Source: an uncultured Clostridia bacterium
GTDB lineage: Bacteria; Bacillota; Clostridia; TANB77; CAG-508
Direction of reading: 5' to 3'
DNA length: 43,876 bases
Assembly: GCA_934120315.1 (NCBI GenBank)
Contig: CAKOTX010000009.1
Coordinates: 1 to 43,876, forward strand
This document shows positions 33,701 through 42,983 of this stretch, piece by piece. The translations under genes and the position numbers were made by a program. Numbering within the stretch: the stretch's first letter is position 1; the number at the start of each line of letters is the position of its first letter. The notes under the pieces are model-generated. The model did no database searches. It worked only from the letters and a program-made list of their open reading frames with translations, and was not told where the DNA came from.

Positions 33701-36700
33701 GGTGTTTTATTTGCTTGCTCTTCAAATAATTCTGCAATTATTTTGTCTTTTGGATAATCCATTTTAGTATTATTAAATTCATATAATATTTTATTTTTCT
33801 CAGTTTCAGAAATGATTTCAATATCTTTTATCGGAACATTTATATCTTGCATAATACATTCTATTGTGTTCATATAATGTTCAAATAATCTTTCTATTGT
33901 ATCTTTTTTAAATAAGTCTGTACAATATTCAATATTAATTGTATGAACTTTTGGCTTTATTTCTAATGACAAATTGAATTTTGAAATATTATTGTTAATT
34001 TCAACAATTTGTGTTTCTGTATTATCTAATTTAATAATATTTTCTTCTTTATTTTGATATGTAAACATTACATCAAACAATGGATTTCTTGAATTATCAG
34101 CCTTTATTCCAAGTTTTTTTACTAACATATCAAATGGATATGGTTGTTGTGACAAATCATTTAAGATTTGATCTTTCATATCATTTAAAAATTCTATAAA
34201 TGGTTGGTCTGGATTAATATTTGCTTTGGTTACAATATTATTTACAAACATTCCAATCATTCTTTTTAATTCATTTTGATTTCTATTTGCAATTGGACTA
34301 CCTAAAATAATTTCACTTTGTCCTGTATATTTGTATAATAATGCATAAAATGCTGATATAAAGAACATGTATGGAGATGTACCAATTTTCTTTGCAAATC
34401 TCTCTATTCTTTTAAATTTTTTCTCCTCAATTACATTAGCAATTTTATTTCCATTATAACTTCTATTTGCAGTCATTTTATAATCATATGGTAAATTTAA
34501 TTGCTCAAAATCTGAATTTTTAAATTTATTTATCCAATAATTTTCTGTTTGCTTTATTTCATCACTTTCATTATATTTTTCTTCCCATACTGCATAATCT
34601 TTATATTGTATTGGAATGTTTTTTAAATTATCTCCATTATATAATCTTTCAAATTCTATAATAAAGTTGTTTAAAGATGTTCCATCCATTACGATGTGAT
34701 GTGCATCCATTAATACAAATGTCTTTTTATTATCAATATAATGTACTTCCATTCTTATTAATGGTTCTTTTTCCATTTTAAATGGCTTTGAAAAATTCTT
34801 AGCAATTTCTTTTATTTCATTTTCTTTATTGTAAAATACAGAAACCAATCCTTCTGTGCTATCTTCTATTTCTTGCATTACATTATCATTTTTTAATACA
34901 AATCTTGTTCTCAAAATACTATGTCTTTTTAAAATTTTGTTAAATGCTGCTTTTATTTTATCTAAATCCAATACTTTATCTACTAGCACAGCACCTGGCA
35001 TATTATAAACAAGATTATCATCACCAATCATTTTTACATTATAGTAAATTCTTTTTTGAGCAGATGATAGTGGATATGCTTCTTGAACTGGTGCTTTTTC
35101 AATCTTACTTTTTAATGTTCCTTTTGTCTGGTTTTCTGCTATATAATCAGACATATCTTTTATTGAGTAATTTGTTAATATATCTTTTATATTTATTTGT
35201 ACATTAAATTTAGATAAAATTTTTGTAGATAATGTTATAGCTGTTAATGAATCTCCACCTAGCTCTAATAAAGTATTATTTATTCCAACTCTTTCAAGTT
35301 GTAACATTTTTTCTATTATTTTTATTAGTTTTCTATCAAGTTCATTTCTAGGTTTAACAATTTCATTTTTGTTATCTTTAAAATCAGGATCTGGTAATGA
35401 TTTTCTATCTATTTTTCCATTTTGTGTATGTGGAAATTTCACTAATTGTACAAAATATTGTGGTATCATATATTCTGGCAATTCTCTACTTATTCTTTCT
35501 TTAATATTACCATTCTCGTTTGATACTGATGTATAATAAGCTATTAATGCATCTCTTTTATTATTCAATTTTCTCTTAACTACAATACTTTGGATTATAT
35601 TATTATCTTTTTCTATTTCATTTTCTATTTCTCCAAGCTCCACTCTAAATCCACGAATTTTTACTTGGAAGTCGGTTCTTCCTAGATGAACAATATCTCC
35701 GTTTTCATTGTAATATGCTAAATCATTTGTATTATAAATTTTATCTTTGTCTTTAAATGGGTTTTCAATAAATTTTTCTTTGTTTAATTCTTCTCTTTTT
35801 AAGTAACCATTTGATACTCCATCTCCGCCTATGTATAGTTCTCCTGGAACTTCAAATGGTAATAATTTTTGATTTTTATTTAATATGTAACATTGTGTAT
35901 TTGCAATTGGTTTTCCTATTGAAATTGATTTTTCTTTTGTCAATTCTTTTACTGTTGACCATATTGTTGTTTCTGTTGGTCCATACATATTAAATATTCT
36001 AGCTTTAGTTAATCTTTGCATTTTACTTAACAATTTGTTTCCTATAGATTCCCCACCAACTAAAATATCTGTTATATTTTTAACAAATTCTAAATTTTCT
36101 TTGTTTTCAAATATCGTTGAAAATCTTGATGGTGTTGTTTGAATCATATTTACATCATTTTCTAAACACAATTTATTTAGTAATGCTGGCATGTTTTGCT
36201 CATTCTCATTTGCTAATACTAATGTCATCCCAGATGTTAATGTACACCACATTTCTAGCCCAAATATATCAAAACATACTGTTGTTACAGATACCATATT
36301 CTTATTAGGTACAAACTCAATAATTTCTTTCATTCCCTTTACAAAATTATTTAAATTTCTATTTGTTACCATTACTCCTTTAGGCTTACCTGTTGAACCA
36401 GAAGTATATATTAAATATGCTAATGTATTTGCATCTAATTTTAAGTTAATATTTTCTTTACTATATGTTTCTTTATCCTCAGAATCTATATTAATTGTAT
36501 TACATTTTTCTAAAATATATTTTTCTGTTTGACTATTAACTAAAACAAGTTTTGTTTCACTATTTTCTAGCATATATGTTATTCTGTCTTGTGGATATTC
36601 TGGATCAATTGGTAAATATGTTGCACCACATTTTAATATTGCTATTAGCCCTATAATCATTTCTGGTGAACGATTAAGCATTATTCCAATTATATCTTTT

Positions 36701-38208
36701 GATTGAATTCCAGCACTTATCATTTTTCTTGCTAACATATTAGCTCTTTCATTTAATTCTTTGTACGTTAGTTTTTTTCCATTACTTATAAGAGCCACTT
36801 TATCAGGAAATTCAAGTACCTTCTTTTCAAATAATTCAATAACAGTTGCATCTTTATCATATACAACTTCTGTTTCATTAAATTTTCTAAGTAATTTTTC
36901 TTTTTCTTCAACTGTAACAATATCAATATCTTTTAAAAGAATATTTTTTGTGCCAATTACTTGATTTATTATATTCAAAATTCTCTTATGAATTGCTTCT
37001 ATATCTTTTTCTGCATATTTGCTCGTTTTATAATCATATGCAACATTCAAACTTCCTGTATCATTTAAATCATATATTTGTATATCAATATCTTCTGCAC
37101 AACAACCATTAAATGTCCATTCTGTTTTATATTTTATATCTCCTTCTGTCTGTTGTGCATTTGTTATTTGATATGACAATAAAATATTATATAAATTAGG
37201 AATATTTTTATCTCTTTTTCTTAAATTTTCAATTAAAGCTTGATATGAATATTTTTGGTGTTTCAACATATCCATAGAATCTGTTGCTATATTTTTTACA
37301 AATTCTTTGAATACGATTTTCTCATCCATATGGATTTTAAATGGAGCCATGTTAATAAACATACCAGCTGCTTGTTTTTCTTTAAAATTAGTTCTATTTA
37401 ATATCGGTGTTCCTATAACAAATTCATCTAATCCTGAAATCTCGCCTATATATATAGCATAAATAGCCATAAAGAAATTATATAGTGATATTCTATTCTC
37501 TTTACAGTATTCTTTTATTTTTGCGATATCTTTTTCTTCTATTTGATATTGTTTTCTTTCTCCATTCGGATTGTTTGTATCGTTTTTCTCTTTTATGCTT
37601 CCTGGTATTGTTGCAATTTCTGGTATATTTTGAAATCTTTCTTCCCAGTATTTTTTATCTTTTTCAAATTTTTCACTTTTTTGGTATTCTTTTTCAGATT
37701 TAATATAGTCTATATAAGAATATATAGCCTTTTCTTGAATTTCTTTATTTTGTTTTAAAGCTGAATATGTTTTGATAATTTCATTACAAATAAGCGCAAG
37801 TGTCCACGCGTCTGAAATTAGATGGTGTATATTAAGCGCAAAGGCTCCTTTACCATCTTTAAACTTAAAGATATAAAATTTAAATAATTTTGAATTTTCT
37901 AATTTAAATGTTGTTCTTGAAATCTTATTTATTTCATTTTCTAGGTCATTTTGGCCCGCAATATTAATAGCGTCTATCTGAATTTTTTTTCTTTCAGATA
38001 ACACCTGCTTTACTTCTCCATCCACTAATTTGAACTCTAACCAGAAGTTGTCGTGTTTTTTACACACTAATTTTATAGACTCCTCTAACTTATCGAAGTC
38101 AACTTTTTCTTGTATTACAGCGCTACCACATATATTGTTTATACTACTTCCTCTGTAGTATTGTTCTGTAACCCAGATTGATTTCTGAGCGTTTGTTAAA
38201 TTCCCCAT
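30793..38208 (-). CDS. Dimodular nonribosomal peptide synthetase with terminal reductase (C-A-T-C-A-T-R)
   Basis: About 2471 residues from the ATG at 38208. The ATG at 38220 is in frame, but AAAGGA fits the second. In order: C1 (HHLISDAW near 130; an N-terminal C domain, so a likely acyl starter), A1 (YTSGSTGKPKG near 605), T1 (LGGDSLTA near 988), C2 (HHIVMDGTS near 1175), A2 (YTSGSTGNPKG near 1645), T2 (LGGDSILA near 2027) and a thioester reductase (GATGYLG near 2110, STLSISG, Tyr/Lys of YIKTK near 2277). Aligned by eye to GrsA, the A-domain pockets read DILQLGMIWK and DILQLGVIWK, close to the glycine code DILQLGLIWK. Reductive release gives a peptide aldehyde. No Sfp-type activator lies in the window. 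Confidence 0.95.
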   Translation of the reverse strand: MGNLTNAQKSIWVTEQYYRGSSINNICGSAVIQEKVDFDKLEESIKLVCKKHDNFWLEFKLVDGEVKQVLSERKKIQIDAINIAGQNDLENEINKISRTTFKLENSKLFKFYIFKFKDGKGAFALNIHHLISDAWTLALICNEIIKTYSALKQNKEIQEKAIYSYIDYIKSEKEYQKSEKFEKDKKYWEERFQNIPEIATIPGSIKEKNDTNNPNGERKQYQIEEKDIAKIKEYCKENRISLYNFFMAIYAIYIGEISGLDEFVIGTPILNRTNFKEKQAAGMFINMAPFKIHMDEKIVFKEFVKNIATDSMDMLKHQKYSYQALIENLRKRDKNIPNLYNILLSYQITNAQQTEGDIKYKTEWTFNGCCAEDIDIQIYDLNDTGSLNVAYDYKTSKYAEKDIEAIHKRILNIINQVIGTKNILLKDIDIVTVEEKEKLLRKFNETEVVYDKDATVIELFEKKVLEFPDKVALISNGKKLTYKELNERANMLARKMISAGIQSKDIIGIMLNRSPEMIIGLIAILKCGATYLPIDPEYPQDRITYMLENSETKLVLVNSQTEKYILEKCNTINIDSEDKETYSKENINLKLDANTLAYLIYTSGSTGKPKGVMVTNRNLNNFVKGMKEIIEFVPNKNMVSVTTVCFDIFGLEMWCTLTSGMTLVLANENEQNMPALLNKLCLENDVNMIQTTPSRFSTIFENKENLEFVKNITDILVGGESIGNKLLSKMQRLTKARIFNMYGPTETTIWSTVKELTKEKSISIGKPIANTQCYILNKNQKLLPFEVPGELYIGGDGVSNGYLKREELNKEKFIENPFKDKDKIYNTNDLAYYNENGDIVHLGRTDFQVKIRGFRVELGEIENEIEKDNNIIQSIVVKRKLNNKRDALIAYYTSVSNENGNIKERISRELPEYMIPQYFVQLVKFPHTQNGKIDRKSLPDPDFKDNKNEIVKPRNELDRKLIKIIEKMLQLERVGINNTLLELGGDSLTAITLSTKILSKFNVQINIKDILTNYSIKDMSDYIAENQTKGTLKSKIEKAPVQEAYPLSSAQKRIYYNVKMIGDDNLVYNMPGAVLVDKVLDLDKIKAAFNKILKRHSILRTRFVLKNDNVMQEIEDSTEGLVSVFYNKENEIKEIAKNFSKPFKMEKEPLIRMEVHYIDNKKTFVLMDAHHIVMDGTSLNNFIIEFERLYNGDNLKNIPIQYKDYAVWEEKYNESDEIKQTENYWINKFKNSDFEQLNLPYDYKMTANRSYNGNKIANVIEEKKFKRIERFAKKIGTSPYMFFISAFYALLYKYTGQSEIILGSPIANRNQNELKRMIGMFVNNIVTKANINPDQPFIEFLNDMKDQILNDLSQQPYPFDMLVKKLGIKADNSRNPLFDVMFTYQNKEENIIKLDNTETQIVEINNNISKFNLSLEIKPKVHTINIEYCTDLFKKDTIERLFEHYMNTIECIMQDINVPIKDIEIISETEKNKILYEFNNTKMDYPKDKIIAELFEEQANKTPNKIAVVFEGKQLTYKDVNEKANQLARYLREEKKIKPNDKIGVMLPRSLELITTLLGVFKAGACYIPIDPTYPEKRIEYMLENSNAKLLLTNKELFEKMNFENKINIEYNNSMIYSLKNINLPKSSQASDLAYVIYTSGSTGNPKGVKITNRNLCNFVYAIKEKVEFDSEKTMVSVTTISFDIFELEIWVTLISGMKLVIASEEEQHNMKLLNKLCVENKVNMIQTTPSRYSLMLEESNNLEFFENLTDILIGGEAVTEDIVSKIKEISKAKIYDVYGPTETTIWSTIKEITNDNVIDIGRPIGNTQVYILDDMLNVLPIGIEGELYIAGDGVGNGYLNREDLTNERYLKNPFLENSVMYKTGDNCKFGPDGNLHYLGRRDSQIKIRGLRIELEEIERIMLKYAGIKKAKVIKQTIGNREIISAYFIANKRIRISDLREFLCRYLPNYMIPAYFTVLDEFPYTPNGKIDKKLLPIPNGILQTENKKYIKPRNELEVKIAQIFEEVLNMKSIGINDNFFELGGDSILAMNLNVKLLDITDKIRYADIFTYPTVEKLAEKITSDDKQEEENFEELNYKYKDILNSSMLVPNEIKNNEIGNVLLTGATGYLGIHILDELLKNENNTIYLLVRKEKGMTVEQKVLNKLHYYFENKYDKYIGNRIIIVQGDLTADGFGLQQDKLFEIGNSVSTIINSAAKVSHYGNYLEFYNTNVKSVDKIISFAKTFKCKIYHISTLSISGNAFFEQYYLEQKFKENKTFAENNLYIGQELQNVYIKTKFEAEKRIFDAILDGVDSYILRMGNLMPRISDGKFQDNYNENAYMNRLKALIKIGSIPDTLLNGYLEFSPIDSSADAIYKIIKHTDSNDRIYHLFNHNHVEVKKLMEDISNLGLNIDVVKNEEFKSKIKKIMKKENSDIINMLLNDFDKNLDLHYDSNIKVDSKQSIKLLKLYGFKWPIISEEYIRNIIKLLKGE

Positions 38209-38263
38209 TTTTCTTAACATCCTTTTTTATAATTATATACTTGCGTATAATTAATACTCTCAT

Positions 38264-38292
38264 ATTGTAACATTATTTTACAAATTTTGCAA
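38264..38292 (-). promoter_or_regulatory. Sigma-A promoter of the NRPS-kinase operon
   Basis: -35 TTGCAA (38292-38287), 17-bp spacer, -10 TACAAT (38269-38264). The short leader can form a small hairpin close to the ribosome binding site. Confidence 0.7.
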
Positions 38293-38324
38293 ATTTTTTT
38301 GACAAAATTATGCCAATTTTATGT

Positions 38325-38361
38325 AAAAAAGTACGAATAATGTAAATATTCGTACTTTTTT
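38325..38361 (-). terminator. Terminator of the O-antigen ligase-like gene
   Basis: AAAAAAGTACGAATA (38325-38339) pairs with its inverse at 38347-38361, giving a T run on the minus strand right after the stop codon. Confidence 0.85.
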
Positions 38362-39700
38362 ACCCTTTTAACTCTTTTTTATCATAAAAATTTGAATTCA
38401 TGAGGAATCCCAAAAATATAAAGAAATATGGTGAAGTATAATACATTGAATTTCCAAACATTGCTGATATTAAATATGTTATAACAACCAGCAAGAATAT
38501 TTGTCCTTTTTCATCTTTTTTCAAAAATTCTTTTATTCCTTTTATTATAATTATTCCAACAGCTGTTACATATAAAATCAGTCCCGGTAATCCTGATGTT
38601 GTTGCTAGTTGTATTAATAAATTATGTGGTCTATCTTGATCAATTATTCCAACAGAATCATATTTCGCATCTAAATTATCTGGTCCATACCCCAAAATTG
38701 GATTTTCAGCAAAAAATTGCAATCCATATTTCCACAATTTTACTCTACTTGTTCCTGCCTTTTCAAAATCTTTTTCAATTTCATCATCATCATCATCTTT
38801 TATATTAATCACTCTGGTAACAATCGCTTTTATGTCTTTTACTATTCCTTTTATATTATAATATGCTAAGTTTTTATTGTTTTCTTTTACTGTGCAAGAT
38901 AATATTACAAATATTAATATTGCACACAAAGTAGTCACAACATTCTTCTTTTTTATTATTACATATATTGTGTACAAAATTAGTGAAATAGCAACAGCGA
39001 GATAACATCCAAATGTATTATTATATATCAACATATAACTTATAAATGCAAAACTTATTAAATATAAAACTTTTACTTTTTTATTTTTCTCTGTTACATA
39101 CATTCCAAAGCAAGCCATTAATGATATCATTAAAAAATATCCATAATGATTGACGTTTGAAAAATAAGCTGTTTTACGACTTGTATTTACAAAATACATA
39201 TTAAAAAATACAGGATTTATTTTCATGCTCACACACAAGCTCAAAATTGCCATTAATGTTGTAACAACAATGATTGTATTTAAAATTATTTTCCTTAACT
39301 GGTCTGAATCAAGCAAAAATGCACATAAAAAGAATCCTGCATAATTTAAATACATAAAATATCCTTCTTTTCTATATCCTGTTCCCTCAAATACATTTTT
39401 TTTATTTTCTGCAAAAACACAAGAAACAAATGTCCATATCATATATGCAGTAAAGAAAAAAATTGGTATTATCTTTTTCAGAAACTCTTTTTTATTTGAT
39501 GATTTTATTAATTTATAAATAAACCATCCTATAAATATTGCTATTCCTACTATTCCAATAACCACCATTAGTTTTAAAGAATTTTCATCAGCATGCCATC
39601 TTCTATCTGTAAACCTTATTGTTTTTACTACTGGCACAATTGCCCAAAGTAATAGCATAAAGTATATTATATAATTTTTTACTTTTATAACTTTGTTCAT
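38360..39700 (-). CDS. O-antigen ligase/polymerase-like membrane protein
   Basis: About 446 residues from the ATG at 39700. An ATG at 39706 is in frame, but GGGGGA spacing fits the later one. There are about ten to twelve membrane helices and a long extracytoplasmic loop (about 275-340). The loop includes DDDDEIEKDFEKAGTSRVKL and the conserved ENPILGYGPDN and PHNLLIQLATTSGLPGLIL, typical of the Wzy/WaaL (O-ligase) superfamily. It probably polymerises or attaches a surface glycan. No glycosyltransferase cluster surrounds it, so the substrate is unknown. It is a single-gene transcript next to the NRPS. Confidence 0.85.
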   Translation of the reverse strand: MNKVIKVKNYIIYFMLLLWAIVPVVKTIRFTDRRWHADENSLKLMVVIGIVGIAIFIGWFIYKLIKSSNKKEFLKKIIPIFFFTAYMIWTFVSCVFAENKKNVFEGTGYRKEGYFMYLNYAGFFLCAFLLDSDQLRKIILNTIIVVTTLMAILSLCVSMKINPVFFNMYFVNTSRKTAYFSNVNHYGYFLMISLMACFGMYVTEKNKKVKVLYLISFAFISYMLIYNNTFGCYLAVAISLILYTIYVIIKKKNVVTTLCAILIFVILSCTVKENNKNLAYYNIKGIVKDIKAIVTRVINIKDDDDDEIEKDFEKAGTSRVKLWKYGLQFFAENPILGYGPDNLDAKYDSVGIIDQDRPHNLLIQLATTSGLPGLILYVTAVGIIIIKGIKEFLKKDEKGQIFLLVVITYLISAMFGNSMYYTSPYFFIFLGFLMNSNFYDKKELKG

Positions 39701-39723
39701 ATACATTATCCCCCGTTTCGCTT

Positions 39724-39752
39724 ATTATATATTATTTATTTTTTATTGTCCA
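39724..39752 (-). promoter_or_regulatory. Sigma-A promoter of the O-ligase gene
   Basis: -35 TGGACA (39752-39747), 17-bp spacer, -10 TATAAT (39729-39724). Confidence 0.75.
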
Positions 39753-39805
39753 TATTTTTGATTATTTTAAAATTTTAGTATCATACTTAATACTAGGAGG
39801 CTGAT

Positions 39806-40915
39806 ATGTTTAAAAAGTTTTTTAAAATTTTAATTTATATTATACTTATTGCTCTATTACTCGGTATTGCTTTTTCAATTTATACTACATACAATAATAT
39901 AGATATTACACCTGAATACGAAATTAAAAGAACTGAATCCACAGTTCCTCTACAAACTGTGGAAAGTGTTACAGAAAATAGCGAAAATGTGGCAGATATA
40001 TTAGAAAATGTTTCACAAAGTGTAGTCGGTATATCAAAAATAAAAACAAAATCTAATTCAATCTTTTCCTCTAGTAATTCTATAAATGAATTAGGTCTAG
40101 GAACCGGAATTATTGTCTCTAATAACGGCTATATTTTGAGCAATTGTCATGTTACAGGCGAAAAATCTTCAACATGTTATATTACTTTAGAAAATGGTTA
40201 TACTTATGAAGGTTCTGTTGTTTGGTGTGATTCAGATTTAGATTTATCTATTACAAAAATCAATGCCATAAACTTACCTTATGCAACTATTGGAGATTCC
40301 TCTAATTTGAAAGCCGGCGAAACGGTTTATGCAATAGGAAATCCTATAGGTTATGAATTTAGAAAAACCATCACTTCTGGAATTATCAGTTCTACTAATA
40401 GATCTATCAGATTTGAAGAAAATAATAACATAGTTTATATGACTGATTTAATTCAAACAGATGCTTCAATAAACCCTGGAAATAGTGGTGGACCTTTATT
40501 ACGCCCTAATGGCGAAGTTATTGGAATAAACACCGTTAAAATAACTTCTGCTGAAGGCATTGGTTTTGCAGTTCCTGTTAATGTTGTAAAACCTGTAATT
40601 GAAAATTTTGTAACCAATAATAGTTTTAATGAAGCTTATTTAGGCATTTATGCTTATGACAAAGAAGTTATTCCTTATCTTTCTTCTGCTCCTAATTTTT
40701 CATCTGGAATATATCTAGTTCATATAAATTCCGATAGTCCAGCAATTTCAAGTGGAATTCAAGTTGGAGATATAATAACTTCTATTGATGGAAAAAATAT
40801 TAATAATATGATTGAATTAAAAGAATATATTTATACAAAATTGCCCGGAGATACTATTTCTGTTAATGTTAGCCGTGGATATGTATCAAGAACCTTTGAT
40901 ATTGTTTTGAAATAA
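39806..40915 (+). CDS. HtrA/DegP-type membrane-anchored serine protease
   Basis: 369 residues. An N-terminal membrane anchor (about 8-28) precedes a linker and a trypsin-like domain with the catalytic triad His115 (SNCHV), Asp146 (SDLDLSITKI) and Ser227 (NPGNSGGPL). One C-terminal PDZ domain (about 285-369, GIQVGDIITSIDGKNI) completes the DegS/HtrA layout. It acts outside the membrane in protein quality control. AGGAGG precedes the ATG. It stands alone; no CssRS-like pair is adjacent. Confidence 0.94.
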   Translation: MFKKFFKILIYIILIALLLGIAFSIYTTYNNIDITPEYEIKRTESTVPLQTVESVTENSENVADILENVSQSVVGISKIKTKSNSIFSSSNSINELGLGTGIIVSNNGYILSNCHVTGEKSSTCYITLENGYTYEGSVVWCDSDLDLSITKINAINLPYATIGDSSNLKAGETVYAIGNPIGYEFRKTITSGIISSTNRSIRFEENNNIVYMTDLIQTDASINPGNSGGPLLRPNGEVIGINTVKITSAEGIGFAVPVNVVKPVIENFVTNNSFNEAYLGIYAYDKEVIPYLSSAPNFSSGIYLVHINSDSPAISSGIQVGDIITSIDGKNINNMIELKEYIYTKLPGDTISVNVSRGYVSRTFDIVLK

Positions 40916-40939
40916 TTTCAGAATTTTTTCCAAATATAC

Positions 40940-40968
40940 TTGAAAAATCCCAAGATTCACAGTATAAT
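40940..40968 (+). promoter_or_regulatory. Promoter of tRNA-Arg
   Basis: -35 TTGAAA (40940-40945), 17-bp spacer, -10 TATAAT (40963-40968), ending 12 bp before the mature tRNA. Confidence 0.8.
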
Positions 40969-40980
40969 AGATAAGGTAAT

Positions 40981-41057
<77 letters not shown>

Positions 41058-41092
41058 AAAAAATCGACTTTAAAAGTCGATTTTTTTATTTT
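41058..41092. terminator. Terminator shared by tRNA-Arg and the DUF2207 gene
   Basis: An AATCGACTT / AAGTCGATT stem flanked by A and T runs, so it works on both strands. The minus-strand DUF2207 stop (41091) lies at its edge. Confidence 0.85.
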
Positions 41093-42824
41093 AACGGAAC
41101 CCTCCGCCTCCGCTACTTCCACCGCCGAAGGAACCTCCTCCTCCGCCTCCAGAAGAGAATCCTCCCCCTCCGGAAGAATAGCTTTCTGCTCTGCTCCTAG
41201 CGACACTAGCATCATGCACAGCATTATATGCATATGCATTTACAAAATAAAAGTTATCATAAGAATAGAAACATGATTGTTCTACTAAATCTGGATAAAG
41301 TTCACTAAATTGTTTTGCAACTTTTTTTGCAATTCCTAACATCTGTGCAAATATTAAATATTCTTCAAAAAGATGAACTTCAATAGCTTCTCTTTCTTTT
41401 ATTAATGTATAGTCTAGCAAGAATCTCTTTAATCCTGCAATTTGTACTGCATCTTCTCGTAATTCTTGTGAAAATTCATATATATCATATTTGAATATCT
41501 TAAGGAAAGTCGCTTTCTTCTTTATTAGCAATCCTTTATCAACAAGTTTATCTTTTTCCTCTTTTAAAACTGAATCAAACCAACTAAAAACTCTTTCATA
41601 ATGATCTTCACACCATTTTTTTAGTTTTTTATTATCTACGGTTTTATTTCCATCAGCTTCTAATATACTTTGTTTACACAATAAATCAAATAATTTTTGC
41701 TCATTTTTATTAGCTATTTCTGGATTTTCATTAATGATAGTTATTACAGACTCTTCCTTTTTTAATATTTTCCCTTTTGTTTCTTGCCTTACTGAAATTA
41801 TTCCATCTTTTATCCATTTTAAAATAATTGCTCCCGCGATATCATTTTTATTTTTCAAAATTTTATATTCATTTGCAATAAAATATGCCCTATATAAATC
41901 TTTGTTACATGGAATATCTCTAAAATATGGTGCATTTTTTGTGATTTTTTTACCTTCTGGTCCGAAATCATAACGTTTTAGATTGCTAAAAACAATATAT
42001 CCTATAATAGAAAAAATAAATCCCCAAAAACAAATAAACATTACAACAACCGCAATTCTTGTACTAATTGTCTCAAAAGAGTCATCTTCATATGTATAGT
42101 GAGTCGCACCATCTTCTGCCATATTATAGTAATGTTCAAAATCGTTATCCAACTTATTATTACACTTAAATGTCTCTAATGGAAATTGCACTAGTATAGT
42201 CATATATTCACTTTTACTTAATGCTCCATCTGATTGCATCTCTATATATCCATCATAAACATACGCTGTTCCACCATAATTTCCATATCCCCATACTCCA
42301 ACTGAATCATCAATATCAAAATTAGAATGAATTTTAATATATGCATTTCCAATACTGTCAGAAAAATTATGAGGTATTAAAGTCCAATATATCATTTGTG
42401 AGTCTGTAAGTTCCGATACAAAATTTGAAATATTATATTTTACTGTATATGTATGATATCCATATTCACTGATTCCCCAACATAGTTCTACTCCGTCACT
42501 TATCTTATTAATTCCACATTTGTATGCTTTATCTTCCAAATCGCCTGATGTATCCCAATAAGATAATGTTGTATACTCGCCTTTACTATCTAAAACGATT
42601 AAATCTGTAATTTTAGAATTGCCTAAATTATAATATGGATGATATACCTCTGTTCCATAAGATGTATTACATTTCCAGACTTCCGTTACTGATGCATTTC
42701 CTTCATCGTCCAGAAAAATATCCATAGAAATACTGTTAATTGAATTTGCATCTGCTGTATTAAATAAAGTTAATAATACAAATGCAAATAATGACAAAAT
42801 CAAAATCTTAATTTTTTTCGTCAT
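41091..42824 (-). CDS. DUF2207 membrane protein with Gly/Ser-rich tail
   Basis: 577 residues. A signal peptide (about 1-27) is followed by an extracytoplasmic DUF2207 domain (about 30-235, with SMDIFLDDEGNASVTEVWKC and YTVKYNISNFV). A membrane helix follows (about 255-280), then a cytoplasmic region of charged helices (about 310-480). The C-terminal tail is almost only Gly, Ser and Phe (GGGGFSSGGGGGGSFGGG), a feature of this family. Function is unknown; it is widespread in Firmicutes and Actinobacteria. GGGGGA precedes the ATG. Confidence 0.9.
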   Translation of the reverse strand: MTKKIKILILSLFAFVLLTLFNTADANSINSISMDIFLDDEGNASVTEVWKCNTSYGTEVYHPYYNLGNSKITDLIVLDSKGEYTTLSYWDTSGDLEDKAYKCGINKISDGVELCWGISEYGYHTYTVKYNISNFVSELTDSQMIYWTLIPHNFSDSIGNAYIKIHSNFDIDDSVGVWGYGNYGGTAYVYDGYIEMQSDGALSKSEYMTILVQFPLETFKCNNKLDNDFEHYYNMAEDGATHYTYEDDSFETISTRIAVVVMFICFWGFIFSIIGYIVFSNLKRYDFGPEGKKITKNAPYFRDIPCNKDLYRAYFIANEYKILKNKNDIAGAIILKWIKDGIISVRQETKGKILKKEESVITIINENPEIANKNEQKLFDLLCKQSILEADGNKTVDNKKLKKWCEDHYERVFSWFDSVLKEEKDKLVDKGLLIKKKATFLKIFKYDIYEFSQELREDAVQIAGLKRFLLDYTLIKEREAIEVHLFEEYLIFAQMLGIAKKVAKQFSELYPDLVEQSCFYSYDNFYFVNAYAYNAVHDASVARSRAESYSSGGGGFSSGGGGGGSFGGGSSGGGGFR

Positions 42825-42844
42825 AAAAAATCCCCCTTTTTTTT

Positions 42845-42873
42845 ATTATTTCATAAAACTATTTAAATAACAA
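42845..42873 (-). promoter_or_regulatory. Promoter of the DUF2207 gene
   Basis: -35 TTGTTA (42873-42868), 17-bp spacer, -10 AATAAT (42850-42845). Confidence 0.55.
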
Positions 42874-42904
42874 TAGTGTAAAAAAATTATTTGATTTTTT
42901 TATA

Positions 42905-42933
42905 TTGACTTTTATATTAATTATATTTACAAT
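42905..42933 (+). promoter_or_regulatory. Promoter of the Bax-inhibitor-1 gene
   Basis: -35 TTGACT (42905-42910), 17-bp spacer, -10 TACAAT (42928-42933). It is divergent from the DUF2207 promoter. Confidence 0.7.
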
Positions 42934-42983
42934 TATTATAATTTAAATTTTGTACATAATATTTTTCGAAAGGTGGTGAACTT

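Noticed and set aside
30793..38208. Epimerase or methyltransferase domain within the NRPS
   Set aside because: Motif order leaves no room for extra domains between A and T or T and C.
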